This document shows positions 18,314 to 27,927 of a stretch of DNA of 64,000 nucleotides, one piece after another. Made by a program: the position numbers and the translations under genes. The stretch comes from Spartinivicinus marinus (GTDB taxonomy: Bacteria; Pseudomonadota; Gammaproteobacteria; Pseudomonadales; Zooshikellaceae), in NCBI RefSeq assembly GCF_026309355.1, contig NZ_JAPJZK010000001.1, forward strand, positions 682,001-746,000, written 5' to 3'. The notes beneath the pieces are model-generated. The model worked only from the letters and a program-made list of their open reading frames with translations, searched no databases and was not told the DNA's origin. The stretch's first letter is position 1, and each line of letters starts with the position of its first letter.

Positions 18314-20038
18314 TTATTCCACAATCTCCAAACCTTCTCGGGACAACTGGGTTAGCTTTGGCATTAAATCTAGCAGTTGTTGTGTATATTCATGCTGCGG
18401 GCTAGTAAATAGCTGCTCTGTCTCTGCCACTTCAATCAATTTACCATAGCGCATTACTCCAATACGGTCACACACCTGACGTATAACAGGTAAATCATGG
18501 CTAATAAACAGCATAGTAAGTGACAATTCGTCTTGTAAATCCTTTAATAAATTTAGAATTTGAGCCTGTACAGATACATCTAACGCGGAAGTAGGCTCGT
18601 CACAAATTAAAAACCGAGGCCTTGTAGCAAGTGCTCTTGCGATGGAAATACGCTGGCGTTGCCCGCCTGAAAACTCATGAGGATATTTAACACCTGCTTT
18701 ACGCCCTAAGCCTACATGCTCCAATAAATCACCCACAATCTGTTGTATTTCTTGATTAGAAGAAGCTAACTTATGAAACCGAATCGGTTCAGCAATAATA
18801 TCTGCTATACACATCCTTGGATTCATTGAAGAATAGGGGTTTTGGAAAACCATTTGTAACTCGCGACGAAATGGTCTGCGCTGAGCTTCTGTTAGTCCAG
18901 TCAACTCTTTTCCAGCAAACTGAATTACACCAGAATCAGGGGCATAAAGCCCAGCAATAACCCGTGCAATGGTTGATTTTCCACTACCACTCTCCCCAAC
19001 CAACCCAAAGGTTTCACCCGCTTTTACCGTAAAAGAAACATTATCAACTGCTTGCACATACTTACAGTTTTTCTTCAACAGCGCAGACTGCGTTTTAAAC
19101 TTTAAACAAACTTTGTCTACTTTTAACAAGTAGTCTTCTTCTGTTGCAGCAAAATGATTACCTTGGCCAAGCCAATGGTTACTGATATCTATTTTTTCAA
19201 ACGCAACTTCTGCTGTTTCGATATAATCAACCAGTGGAAATCGTGCTAATTTTACATCTGAACGAGGGACAGCACTGATTAAGCTCTTTGTATAGGGGTG
19301 TTCAGGGCTACTCAAAATTTGTTCGGTAGTTCCCATCTCAACAATTTTTCCTCGGTACATCACCGCAACACGATCAGTGACATTCGCTATCACTCCCATA
19401 TCATGGGTAACTAAAATACACCCTACCTGTCGCTCTTTACAAAGTCCTTTGATTAATTCCAGAATTTGGTCCTGAATTGATACATCTAAGGCTGTAGTGG
19501 GTTCATCAGCAATAATTAACTTAGGTTCTGAAGATAAAGCAATGGCAATAACAACGCGCTGACGCATCCCACCAGAAAATTGGTGAGGATACTGTTTAAT
19601 TCGAACTTCAGGCTCCGGTATACCCACCTGCTGTAGCATGTCTAAAGCTTTTTGCCGTGCTTGCTGAGTGGATACTGTACTATTTGCTAAAATAGTCTCA
19701 ACCAGCTGCTGCTCAATCGTCAACAGTGGGTTAAGGGATGTCATTGGGTCTTGAAAAATAAAGCCTATTTTTTGACCACGAATTTCTCGAATTTTATCTG
19801 CTGGCAGTTGTGATATTTTCTTTCCCTGTAAAAATACTTCTCCTCCAGCTACTCGACCCGGCGGGCTCAGTAAGTCAATAATGGCATTACCAATTGTTGA
19901 TTTACCTGCACCACTTTCTCCTACTAAACCAACAATTTCGCCAGGCTCTACTAAAAAGCTGGCATCATGAACTGCGGTAGCAATACCAAAGCGAGAAGGA
20001 AACTCTATTTTTAGGTTTTTTACTTCTAGTAATGCCAT
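18314..20038 (-). CDS. Dual ATP-binding protein of the peptide ABC transporter
   Basis: 574 residues, a fusion of two ABC ATPase domains like GsiA/YejF. Domain 1 (about 1-265): Walker A GLVGESGAGKST, signature QFSGGMRQRV, Walker B KLIIADEPTTALD. Domain 2 (about 300-565): GLVGESGSGKST, EFSGGQRQRISIARALA, RFLICDEPTSALD. Each half ends with the peptide-importer extension (SPEHPYTKSLISAVP and SPQHEYTQQLLDLMP). It powers uptake through the two permeases downstream. It is the first gene of the operon, and the 223-base gap to the binding-protein gene could hold a second promoter. Confidence 0.94.
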   Translation of the reverse strand: MALLEVKNLKIEFPSRFGIATAVHDASFLVEPGEIVGLVGESGAGKSTIGNAIIDLLSPPGRVAGGEVFLQGKKISQLPADKIREIRGQKIGFIFQDPMTSLNPLLTIEQQLVETILANSTVSTQQARQKALDMLQQVGIPEPEVRIKQYPHQFSGGMRQRVVIAIALSSEPKLIIADEPTTALDVSIQDQILELIKGLCKERQVGCILVTHDMGVIANVTDRVAVMYRGKIVEMGTTEQILSSPEHPYTKSLISAVPRSDVKLARFPLVDYIETAEVAFEKIDISNHWLGQGNHFAATEEDYLLKVDKVCLKFKTQSALLKKNCKYVQAVDNVSFTVKAGETFGLVGESGSGKSTIARVIAGLYAPDSGVIQFAGKELTGLTEAQRRPFRRELQMVFQNPYSSMNPRMCIADIIAEPIRFHKLASSNQEIQQIVGDLLEHVGLGRKAGVKYPHEFSGGQRQRISIARALATRPRFLICDEPTSALDVSVQAQILNLLKDLQDELSLTMLFISHDLPVIRQVCDRIGVMRYGKLIEVAETEQLFTSPQHEYTQQLLDLMPKLTQLSREGLEIVE

Positions 20039-20814
20039 TTATATCCCCTACACAATTGGCAAAGCAACGAAGCATAGCGATAATGTTATTCACAAAATCA
20101 TCACCTGCTATTCATTAATGTTTAATATTTAAACGTTATAAAGTGTTTTAAGAAACGATAATAAGATAACCATTTTTTATTGTTAGTATGCTATTTTTAA
20201 GGCTCTTGACGTGCTAAGAACCTGCTAATTTTTAGCTTTTGTCTGTTTTTTGTTTTCAAAAGCTCACTGACGCCTAACTGTTCAACTCATTTTTAGTCCG
20301 CTATTTCTAGCTGACTTTTCCAGCCGTTCAACCAACTACGCTTACCTTATTTGCCTTGCTTTACTATTCAATCATTTGCAAGCATCCAACTTAATTAGCA
20401 AGCTGTTAATGAAGCAGCCCTGATCAAATAACCAACAGCTTTCTATTATTTATAACTTTTTAAAATAATCAACCCTTAAAATAACACCTATTATAATCAT
20501 TAGAAATATAGATAATAACAATAACTTACTTTCAGTTACATATATTATCATTTTGTTTCCAATGGTATCTTATAGTCAACTTAAATCAAACATCTGAGCA
20601 AAGGTGCACAAAACTAGACTAAATAGTCACAGCCTGTAAAGGTTGACCAATAGAGCCCAACTTGAGAAGGAGGAATAGACCGCGTTGAAATGAGTGACAG
20701 ATTGATTAGAATACAGACATAGCAACACCTCTGGTGCCACTAACAGGAAGGGGCGAGTAAAAAGGCAAACTGCCACGGTGGTAAGCGATGGTAAAAGTGT
20801 AGTACACCCTTATT
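20039..20814. other. Intergenic stretch upstream of the ABC operon
   Basis: About 775 AT-rich bases. It should contain the promoter of the ABC operon at its left end, where an imperfect palindrome lies at 20117-20137. No convincing gene is seen; a 68-codon minus-strand frame at 20706-20912 overlaps the end of alaE and is taken as a shadow. Confidence 0.5.
20117..20137. promoter_or_regulatory. Palindromic operator-like site upstream of the ABC operon
   Basis: AATGTTTAAT and TTTAAACGTT are inverted repeats matching at 8 of 10 positions around one central base, about 80-100 bases before the ATPase start. An operator is possible, but AT-rich palindromes are easily met by chance. Confidence 0.25.
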
Positions 20815-21258
20815 TCAGGATGCACCACTTGGTACTGCTTCGATTTTGAACAATCCTCGACAAAATTGTAAGTAAATACCATAAGGTCTTGCCATAAAAA
20901 CGGAGGCAACAATTAATACACTACAGGCAGTAACAATTTGCTCAGGATTTGCACCAATCAATACCAGAGTAAACCCATAAACAGTAGGGTGAAATAAAAT
21001 AAAGGCTAACGTGTCCACCACTGAGCGCTTTATTTGAGAGGCATCTACTGCATTAAATAGCTTAAATATCCAATCACGAAACAATCCATAAGGTGTTGCA
21101 ATAAGTAGATTAACAGGAATATTCACCAACCGAGACTGAAGCGACTGCTCAACAGAAAGCCCTGTTACTACAATTTCAAAAAATAGCCCTGTAACAAATG
21201 CAAAAGAAATGAAAGCAAAAGTATCTGCCAAAGAACGCTTAGAAAGCAAATAACGCAT
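20815..21258 (-). CDS. alaE: L-alanine exporter AlaE
   Basis: 147 residues from the ATG at 21258. It exports L-alanine across the inner membrane, a safety valve when alanine or alanyl peptides accumulate. It follows E. coli AlaE (149 residues) throughout: LADTFAFISFAF, GLSVEQSLQSRLVNIPVN, LIATPYGLFRDW, and the last third with ARPYGIYLQFCRGLFKI. Four hydrophobic segments are visible. The frame opens earlier at a TTG (21273), but GAGG five bases before the ATG at 21258 decides the start. It sits beside a peptide importer, which would make sense for alanine overflow. Confidence 0.9.
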   Translation of the reverse strand: MRYLLSKRSLADTFAFISFAFVTGLFFEIVVTGLSVEQSLQSRLVNIPVNLLIATPYGLFRDWIFKLFNAVDASQIKRSVVDTLAFILFHPTVYGFTLVLIGANPEQIVTACSVLIVASVFMARPYGIYLQFCRGLFKIEAVPSGAS

Positions 21259-21911
21259 CCTAACCTCTAACAACTATTTATTAACCAATGAGGTTCACTG
21301 AAAAAAATACAATCCCGTTGCTAGACATAGGCAAATCACTAACACTGTTCCTTTAAGCCCTAAATGGGCTAACAAGCACTCATAACAAAACGATACAAGT
21401 GTTTGATAGAACAGCGGTAAAGAACTGAGCTATACGCAGCAGAGATTGACCAGAAAAAAACGCTAAGTCTTAACGAAAGGAAGAAAACCCATAGAGATCG
21501 GTATTCTCTGGAGAACAGAAGAATTGTAGTTGGCAGCTTTTGATGATAACTCTGGTCACTTTATTTTAACCCAACCAATTTCAATCCAACCATGTACAAT
21601 GCATTCGTGTTACGTTTTTCAAACGTATGAAAAATCAATAAGCCACTATCAACAGAGTAGCCGTCGGATGCTAACCAAGTTGGACTTCAATAGCAATGCG
21701 TAGAATCCGTAAGGACAAGAAAGCCTTTTCTTTTGGTTAAAGCCTATGACAGAGTCATATGATCATGAACAAATAACCGCCTAGCTTAATTTCTAATCGT
21801 TATGATCAACCATAAATAAGTCAAATGTAAGTTGCTACTCTGCCAGCTATAATAATAATGGTTTTCATTGAAGCTGGACTTCCTCAACACAGTATCTTCA
21901 AGGATGAAGCT
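21259..21911. other. Divergent intergenic region between alaE and the chemoreceptor gene
   Basis: About 650 bases with the promoters of both genes. Small dyads are visible, such as AGCCC/GGGCT near 21355-21370 and ACGTTT TTC AAACGT near 21614-21628. I see no coding frame. Confidence 0.45.
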
Positions 21912-23534
21912 ATGAGCTTATTATCGCATTTGTCTGTTCGACAAAAGTTTACCTGTTTACTTATTGTCCTTTCTATCATATTTATTGGCTCATCCTTTTT
22001 TTCTCATCAGGCACTCACTCCGATTAAACTAAGTTGGACAAAATATCAACATGAGGCAGCAGCAAGAAGTGAACTACTAGAAACCATCCAGGAAAATCTG
22101 GGCTATGGTGGTCTCATCCATAATTTTAAAAATTATGTTTTACGTAAAACAGAGAAATATTATGAAAGAATTGATCAAAACTACCAGAATATTTCCAATA
22201 CAGTACGGCAATATCAACAGCTCCCCAATCTCAGCCCAACTGAACAAACTGCATTACGAACCATTGCTGACACAGCTGAGCAGTATTTTAACAATGCTAA
22301 AAAAATTAAAGATTTCATTCTTAATAACTACTCCATTAGTGAACTGGATAAAACTGTAAAAATTAACGACCAACCAGCGTTATCGGCCATATCCCAGTTA
22401 AGCCAGACCATCAGCCGCTATTCTGGAGCAACCAGTCAGCAGCTTGACGATCATTTAAATAAAGCCACCCTAGTAATGGTGATCAGCGCTATTTGTGCTC
22501 TGTTACTTTGTATGACTGCACTGGCATTTATTTATGTAGCCATTAATGGACGAATCACCCATCTAAAAGACATCATGGAAGATCTTGCCAGCGGTGAAGG
22601 CGACTTAACCAAACGCATGCCAGAACAAGGTCAGGACGAACTATCAGCTGTATCACAGCAGTTTAATTTGTTTATCAGTCGTATCCATGAGCTAGTTCAA
22701 CAAGTATCCAAAACCGTAGTAAAACTAGCTTCCAGTTGCCAGACCGTGCTAGATATTGCTAAAAACACCTGTACTGGAGTAAACCTCCAACAAGGGGATA
22801 TCAACCAGATAGCGACTGCAATCAACCAAATGTCAGCCACCATTCAAGATGTAGCCCAAAATGCCAACCAGGCAGCTAAAGCCACTACTGATGTGGAGCA
22901 TGAAACAGAGGAAGGCACTAGCCTGATTCATAAAACCCAAACCAGCATCAATCAACTGGCTCAGGAAATTGAAGAATCCACATCGGTCATTGTTAAACTT
23001 GAACAAGAAAGCGATGCAATTGGCAGCGTGCTTGATGTCATTAGAGGTATTGCTGAACAAACCAACCTGTTAGCACTTAACGCTGCGATTGAAGCTGCCA
23101 GAGCCGGTGAGCAAGGTCGAGGGTTTGCCGTAGTGGCTGATGAAGTACGTAACCTTGCCAACCGCACTCAGCAATCTACGGAAGAGATCCACTCTATGAT
23201 TGAGCGCTTACAGACTGGCTCTCATGATTCTGTCAACGCCATGAGCCAAGGCTGCAATCAGGCCAAAGAAACGGTTAAGTTAGCTTGTGAAGCCAATAGG
23301 TCACTAGAATCTATCGCAGAATCGATTGAAACCCTGACCAAAATGAATGAACAGATCGCCAGTGCAGCTGAAGAACAAAGCGCCGTTTCAGAAGAAATTA
23401 ATCGCAATGTCGTCGCTATCAATCATGTGGCTGAAGATACAACAAAAATGGCTCAAGACTCTACACAGGCTTGTGAAGCCATGTTCAGCCTAACCTCTGA
23501 GCTGGAAGACCTGATGAAACAATTTAAGGTATAG
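21912..23534 (+). CDS. Methyl-accepting chemotaxis protein
   Basis: 540 residues from the ATG at 21912. Membrane helix 1 ([16 protein letters not shown], about 15-32) and helix 2 ([20 protein letters not shown], about 183-208) flank a helical periplasmic sensor of about 150 residues; its ligand is unknown. A HAMP domain ([21 protein letters not shown]) and the signalling domain follow. The hairpin tip reads [20 protein letters not shown] and then [15 protein letters not shown], which binds CheA and CheW. There is no C-terminal CheR-docking pentapeptide. It lies near, but not within, the chemotaxis operon. AAGGA eight bases before this ATG favours it over the upstream GTG/ATG-like codons. Confidence 0.93.
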   Translation: MSLLSHLSVRQKFTCLLIVLSIIFIGSSFFSHQALTPIKLSWTKYQHEAAARSELLETIQENLGYGGLIHNFKNYVLRKTEKYYERIDQNYQNISNTVRQYQQLPNLSPTEQTALRTIADTAEQYFNNAKKIKDFILNNYSISELDKTVKINDQPALSAISQLSQTISRYSGATSQQLDDHLNKATLVMVISAICALLLCMTALAFIYVAINGRITHLKDIMEDLASGEGDLTKRMPEQGQDELSAVSQQFNLFISRIHELVQQVSKTVVKLASSCQTVLDIAKNTCTGVNLQQGDINQIATAINQMSATIQDVAQNANQAAKATTDVEHETEEGTSLIHKTQTSINQLAQEIEESTSVIVKLEQESDAIGSVLDVIRGIAEQTNLLALNAAIEAARAGEQGRGFAVVADEVRNLANRTQQSTEEIHSMIERLQTGSHDSVNAMSQGCNQAKETVKLACEANRSLESIAESIETLTKMNEQIASAAEEQSAVSEEINRNVVAINHVAEDTTKMAQDSTQACEAMFSLTSELEDLMKQFKV

Positions 23535-23646
23535 CCTCTACCTTTCATCGTTCAGTTAGCTAGCTGTGGCAAGATAGTGAGACTCACATTATGCTTAAAG
23601 TATAACCAATACAGGTAAGCCCTGTACTATGGAAAGGCTGAGTATT

Positions 23647-23955
23647 ATGAAGTCACTATTTGCCGACAGCAAAACCAACCATATTAAACTTGTTTATACC
23701 TTAGTTGATCACATTCTTGCCACTGAAGATAACCCCGCTCAATGGCGTCACCAGCTGATTGAAAGTTGTATTTACAATACCCAACAAGCTGCTCAGTTAT
23801 CAGATGACCAGCTGGCAATGATCTACCGAGCCATCCTAATTGCTAAATACGTAAAATACTCTTATGACGAATTAATCCCCGAGTTTGAGCATTACCAGGT
23901 TCGCTATCGCGTAGACTTGGAGGATGAATACACCGCTGGTGCCGTAGCATACTAA
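23647..23955 (+). CDS. Small conserved-looking protein, unknown
   Basis: 102 residues from the ATG at 23647 (108 if the ATG at 23629 is used; AAGG with a 9-base spacing favours 23647). Mostly helical and acidic, with the pattern LVYTLVDHILATEDNPAQWR and several Tyr in the last third (AKYVKYSYDELIPEFEHYQVRY). No signal peptide or membrane segment. Its end overlaps the end of the convergent thpR gene by 4 bases. I do not recognise the family. Confidence 0.6.
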   Translation: MKSLFADSKTNHIKLVYTLVDHILATEDNPAQWRHQLIESCIYNTQQAAQLSDDQLAMIYRAILIAKYVKYSYDELIPEFEHYQVRYRVDLEDEYTAGAVAY

Positions 23956-24557
23956 CCTTGTGATAATGGAAAGGTCGCTAGCGCTTTATAATGAGAGCCT
24001 TCTTTATCCATGGTGCTTTGATAAAGCTTTATGTCATTAACATCAAACGCCTGAATGAAAGTAGCAGGTAATGATTGATCCCCATGAATTGGCTGTTTTA
24101 ATCGAGCTAAGGTTAAATGAGGACGAAAGGGTTTAGTTTCTTTTGGTATTTGCCACTGTTGACATAGCTGATCAATTCTTAATGCCAACGCTGGCAATAT
24201 TCCTCCAGAACTAACTGATAAAACCAACAGGCGTGCTTTGTGTTTATTGGGAAACCACTGAGGCTCTTTTAACTGACAATTAAAGCAGGCTTGTTCAGCG
24301 ACTAACTCACCTAACTGACCAGCCAGTGTTTCAACCAAGGCCGAATCCAACGCTGCAATAAATTTTAATGTAATATGAAAATTATCCAGCTTCGTCCAAC
24401 GAAAATTTTTGGGGCAAAATATTGTAGGCAATGCAGCTTGATAATAGTGGTAAATGGCTTCCGCTAAACTAAGTTCAATAGGAATACCAATAAAAGCTCG
24501 CAGAGGCTGTGTGCCAAGCTTACCTGTGGTAAGCTTCGGCTGGTTAGCAGTTTTCAT
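23952..24557 (-). CDS. thpR: RNA 2',3'-cyclic phosphodiesterase (ThpR/LigT)
   Basis: 201 residues. 2H phosphoesterase superfamily; hydrolyses 2',3'-cyclic phosphate ends of RNA and can join tRNA halves in vitro. The two His-x-Thr motifs are present as FHITLKFIA and HLTLARLKQ, with the usual opening RAFIGIPIEL and the WQIPKETKPFRPH segment before the second motif. Length fits the family (about 175-200). It is a single gene; its stop overlaps that of the preceding plus-strand gene. Confidence 0.9.
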   Translation of the reverse strand: MKTANQPKLTTGKLGTQPLRAFIGIPIELSLAEAIYHYYQAALPTIFCPKNFRWTKLDNFHITLKFIAALDSALVETLAGQLGELVAEQACFNCQLKEPQWFPNKHKARLLVLSVSSGGILPALALRIDQLCQQWQIPKETKPFRPHLTLARLKQPIHGDQSLPATFIQAFDVNDIKLYQSTMDKEGSHYKALATFPLSQG

Positions 24558-24648
24558 ATGCCCTCATCCAGTAGAGTACCCTTTATTACAGAATATACAT
24601 ATAGTGAAGGGCATATCACAAAAGTAACGAAGAGCATACTATTAGCCT

Positions 24649-24966
24649 ATGACAACCAGCGCAGCATCGGCCAAACATTGGCTTGAAACCCAAGGAATCA
24701 ACGAGCCTCGCGAACGTATTGAGCAAATAGCTCAGAGCATGCTTAACAAACTCGCTAAAATGGATGATGAAGACCCACAGCAACAAGGTTTAATAGAAGC
24801 GTTAGCGGTTGTAGAAGACTACCTTGCAAGCTTACCCGTTACACCTCAGCCAAATGTCAGTTGGGATACCGATCCTTTAGGTGACCCACCTGCTGATACT
24901 ATTCCACAGCTAACGCAGGCAGAAAAACAGCAACAGTTTAAACAACTGCTGAAACAACAAAAGTAA
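24649..24966 (+). CDS. Hypothetical protein, 105 residues
   Basis: A hydrophilic helical protein: an N-terminal helix pair (ERIEQIAQSMLNKLAKM), an acidic turn, a second helix (LIEALAVVEDYLASL), and a Gln/Lys-rich tail (EKQQQFKQLLKQQK). There is no signal peptide, metal-binding or enzymatic motif. The ribosome site is weak. It starts 91 bases from the divergent thpR gene and is followed by a hairpin at 25006-25029. Function unknown. Confidence 0.55.
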   Translation: MTTSAASAKHWLETQGINEPRERIEQIAQSMLNKLAKMDDEDPQQQGLIEALAVVEDYLASLPVTPQPNVSWDTDPLGDPPADTIPQLTQAEKQQQFKQLLKQQK

Positions 24967-25005
24967 TTGATCAAATACCCTTATTGACAATATCGACCTC
25001 CATGA

Positions 25006-25029
25006 AATAAGCAACACACGTTGCTTATT
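25006..25029. terminator. Hairpin between convergent genes
   Basis: A perfect 10-bp stem, AATAAGCAAC and GTTGCTTATT, around the tetraloop ACAC. It lies between the hypothetical gene and the end of cheB, and probably terminates one or both. Confidence 0.6.
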
Positions 25030-25056
25030 ACTAGCCAGTCTAGTTATTACAGAGAG

Positions 25057-26130
25057 TTACAGGTTGATAACCAGTGATGGCTGATATAGTGAAGCCACTT
25101 CTTTGGCAATATCATCAAGCCCCAATGTCATAATGGCGGCATCCATGCTCACAGCAGCCCCAGGCATTCCCCATACAACACTGGTAGCCTTATCTTGCAC
25201 AATTGTCATTCCACCCTTCTGCCTGATTGCCAGCAACCCTTTTGCTCCATCCTCTCCCATACCTGTCAATAAAATACCTAAAGCATTTGCACCAATATTC
25301 TCAGCAACAGAATAAAATAAGCTATCAACAGAAGGCTTATGTCGATTAACTGGCAAGGAGTCATCCAGCACCGCCTGAAGAGACAAACGACTTCTTTTGA
25401 CAAGTAAATGCTTGTCACCAGGAGCAATATAAATATGACCTGGCTCCAGTTTAGTCATACCTGTCACTTCTTGGACCGGTACTGGTAACAACCTGTCTAA
25501 ACGTTTTGCATAAGAGCTACTGAAAACTGGTGGCATGTGCTGCGTAACAACAATAGGTGGACCATGCAAGGATGAAGACATCACAATCTCTTTCGTTGCT
25601 TCAGTTCCTCCTGTTGAGGCACCAATGGCTATTAGTTTTATTTGCTTTTGCAACCTCAACTTAGATAAATGACCAACTGTATGCCTTTTTTGAATAACAC
25701 CCTTATTATCCTGCTTCTTATTGAGAGCACTTAAATTAACTAAAGATGCCGCTTTAACTTTATAAATGAGCTGCTCTGTAAATTCATCAAATACTTGTGG
25801 ATCAAAAGGTTTTGCTAAATAGTCACAAGCACCTTTTTCTAATGCTTTAAACGTATCGTCAGCCCCTTTCACTGTTTGAGATGAAACCATAACAACAGGC
25901 ATTGGTCGCAATTGCATTAATTTTTCTAAAAATGTAAGGCCATCCATTTTTGGCATCTTTACATCCAATGTAATCACATCGGGGTTATGGCGTCTTATTT
26001 TCTCTCTTGCCTCATAAGGGTCTGCAGCAAGATCTACTACCTGGATTCTCTTATCTAGCTCCAACGCGACCTTTAAGAAGTTACGCATGGATACTGAGTC
26101 ATCCACACAAATTACCTTTATAGGTTTCAT
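25057..26130 (-). CDS. cheB: Chemotaxis methylesterase CheB
   Basis: 357 residues. Removes methyl groups from chemoreceptor glutamates when phosphorylated by CheA, resetting sensitivity. The N-terminal receiver has Asp10, Asp11 and the phosphoacceptor Asp56 (TLDVKMPKMDG), then Ser83/84 and Lys107 (LAKPFD). The C-terminal esterase domain has the catalytic triad residues Ser172 (GASTGGTEA), His198 (QHMPPVF) and Asp294 (TGMGEDGAKG). It is the last gene of the chemotaxis operon, 181 bases after cheD. The matching methyltransferase CheR is not in this window. Confidence 0.95.
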   Translation of the reverse strand: MKPIKVICVDDSVSMRNFLKVALELDKRIQVVDLAADPYEAREKIRRHNPDVITLDVKMPKMDGLTFLEKLMQLRPMPVVMVSSQTVKGADDTFKALEKGACDYLAKPFDPQVFDEFTEQLIYKVKAASLVNLSALNKKQDNKGVIQKRHTVGHLSKLRLQKQIKLIAIGASTGGTEATKEIVMSSSLHGPPIVVTQHMPPVFSSSYAKRLDRLLPVPVQEVTGMTKLEPGHIYIAPGDKHLLVKRSRLSLQAVLDDSLPVNRHKPSVDSLFYSVAENIGANALGILLTGMGEDGAKGLLAIRQKGGMTIVQDKATSVVWGMPGAAVSMDAAIMTLGLDDIAKEVASLYQPSLVINL

Positions 26131-26311
26131 AATGCTTCCAAAATAATTTTATTTTTTCTCTAAACAACCCTTATATATCTTTCTGAAACATTTACAAGTG
26201 TAAAAAAAACGACATATACTTAAGTTGAAGGCTTGTTTATGCACATTAATCAAAAAAATAAAGCATCATAGTTACAAAGCATAAGAGCTATTTGTAAAAA
26301 GCACAAAAGCC

Positions 26312-26869
26312 CTACACTTGATATACGGAGGACAACTCTCTGATTTTCACTACTCCCGTTCTTGACTCAAAAACAATTTTTCGTGCATTATTTCCAAACA
26401 AATGAGAGGCAATTATAGGAATTTCCGCTTCTTTCAAATAACTGATCGCAAACTCAGCGTTGATTTTACCAATATCAGACATATGCTTTATCATTTTTGC
26501 ACCACCAAATAGCTTAGCTTGCAGATTATGTAAATGTGCTCCCTTTTTCAGTAGTGATTCAATCAGATAAAACATAGCAAAATTGCCATACCGCCCCATT
26601 AGCATACGCACAGAGGATTGATTAACACTAATCGATGACAATTTTATTTGTTTTTTTGCTTCTGGTAGCATGAAATGGTTCATGCCTCCCACCTTAGCAA
26701 TCGGGTCCCATAAACAAGTCGCAACACATGAGCCAAGTATTGTTACAATGTCTTCATGCTCACTACTACTATATACTTCACCTGGTAATAATTTAACAAC
26801 TTTAACTTCAGCGGCCTCCTGACAGTCCATTTTCTTTAACGAGTTTGGTGTTGACCGTTCAACTACCAT
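26312..26869 (-). CDS. cheD: Chemoreceptor glutamine deamidase CheD
   Basis: 185 residues from the ATG at 26869. Converts specific receptor glutamines to glutamates and may bind CheY/CheC in other species. The catalytic Cys and His are in TILGSCVATCLWDP and VGGMNHFMLP (Cys48 and His65 in this numbering), with the RMLMGRYGNFAMFYLI helix and KLFGGAKM typical of the family. The frame is open 11 codons further into the end of cheW, but AGGTG seven bases before the ATG at 26869 marks the better start. Confidence 0.92.
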   Translation of the reverse strand: MVVERSTPNSLKKMDCQEAAEVKVVKLLPGEVYSSSEHEDIVTILGSCVATCLWDPIAKVGGMNHFMLPEAKKQIKLSSISVNQSSVRMLMGRYGNFAMFYLIESLLKKGAHLHNLQAKLFGGAKMIKHMSDIGKINAEFAISYLKEAEIPIIASHLFGNNARKIVFESRTGVVKIRELSSVYQV

Positions 26870-26879
26870 AGTATTACAC

Positions 26880-27395
26880 CTAGTTGGATAAAATTTTTGC
26901 AAAATCTATTAGCACTATTATATTCTTGTCAACCGACACCATTCCTGAAATAAAGTCGTTTTGCTGATAACAAGTAAGATTGTCTATAGAGCGATAGTTA
27001 TCTTTTGTCACACGATAGACATCTGCTACTGCATCAACAATTAAACCACTGTAAATACTATTGGTAAAACCTGCCATCTGTTGTTGAATAATAATAACAA
27101 CCGTTGTATTACTATAGTCAGCTTTTTTTAGCCCCATTCTAGTCCTCATATCAACCACCGGGATTACTTTCCCTCTTAAATCGATAACCCCCTGAACAAA
27201 AGCTGGTAAGTTGGGGAGCTCTCGTAATGGTGACCAGCCTCTAATCTCCTGTACTTTTAGAATATCAATACCAAACTCGTTTCCATCAAGAATAAAAGAT
27301 AAGAACTCCCAATCTAACGGCTCATTATACAAATCATTTGAACCTGATAATCTCTGAGTATTTTCCGATACATTATATTGAGTTGAATAACTCAT
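26880..27395 (-). CDS. cheW: CheW coupling protein, copy 2
   Basis: 171 residues. Links chemoreceptors to CheA. The CheW fold is recognisable from FLSFILDGNEFGIDILKVQEI, RGWSPLRELPNLPAFVQGVI, DLRGKVIPVVDMRTRMGL and the final VSVDKNIIVLIDFAKIL. An N-terminal extension of about 28 polar residues is extra compared with minimal CheW proteins. It lies 6 bases from the first cheW copy and ends just before cheD. The two copies differ clearly in sequence, so they are not a recent duplication. Confidence 0.93.
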   Translation of the reverse strand: MSYSTQYNVSENTQRLSGSNDLYNEPLDWEFLSFILDGNEFGIDILKVQEIRGWSPLRELPNLPAFVQGVIDLRGKVIPVVDMRTRMGLKKADYSNTTVVIIIQQQMAGFTNSIYSGLIVDAVADVYRVTKDNYRSIDNLTCYQQNDFISGMVSVDKNIIVLIDFAKILSN

Positions 27396-27401
27396 TTCTC
27401 T

Positions 27402-27899
27402 TTAGTTTCCGATTGTAAATTTTTTCAATTCAAATAACTTCTCAGTTGCCAGTACAGTTGCAGTTTTCTTTTTAATATTAATCATCCCGCTGATTATATC
27501 TGCTGAAACTTCCCCTTTAACCGGCAAAGCACTGGTTAAAGCACTCTCAGCCACCTTCACAACATCAGCAACCGTATCAACCACAATCCCCATAGTACGA
27601 CTAATTGCTCCCTGTTTAATACTTAGCACAATAACAACTGTAGTAGAGGTACACTCTTTACTCCCTATACTAAAGTGTAAGCGAAGATCCATCACAGGAA
27701 TAATCATTCCTCTTATATTGATTAGCCCTTTAATATAATCAGGTGCATTTGGTATTAACGTTGGCTGTTCCCAGCCCCTAATTTCTTTCACTCGTAATAT
27801 ATCAACTGCATAAAGTTCATCAGCTAAGGTAAAGGTTAGATATTGTATGTTGTTATCTGCTGTTAATGACTCATCATATTCCCTTTTCAGTTCACTCAT
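27402..27899 (-). CDS. cheW: CheW coupling protein, copy 1
   Basis: 165 residues from the ATG at 27899 (CAGG eight bases upstream; the frame opens three codons earlier at GTG). CheW features: LTFTLADELYAVDILRVKEI, RGWEQPTLIPNAPDYIKGLI, NIRGMIIPVMDLRLHFSIG, a variable loop, and ISGMINIKKKTATVLATEKL. The operon thus encodes two CheW proteins that could join different receptor groups to one CheA or sit at different places in the array. Confidence 0.93.
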   Translation of the reverse strand: MSELKREYDESLTADNNIQYLTFTLADELYAVDILRVKEIRGWEQPTLIPNAPDYIKGLINIRGMIIPVMDLRLHFSIGSKECTSTTVVIVLSIKQGAISRTMGIVVDTVADVVKVAESALTSALPVKGEVSADIISGMINIKKKTATVLATEKLFELKKFTIGN

Positions 27900-27927
27900 G
27901 AATAACACCTGAAGTTAATATTCAGTT

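Noticed and set aside
20706-20912. 68-codon minus-strand frame
   Set aside because: Overlaps the end of alaE in another frame and has no domain or ribosome site.
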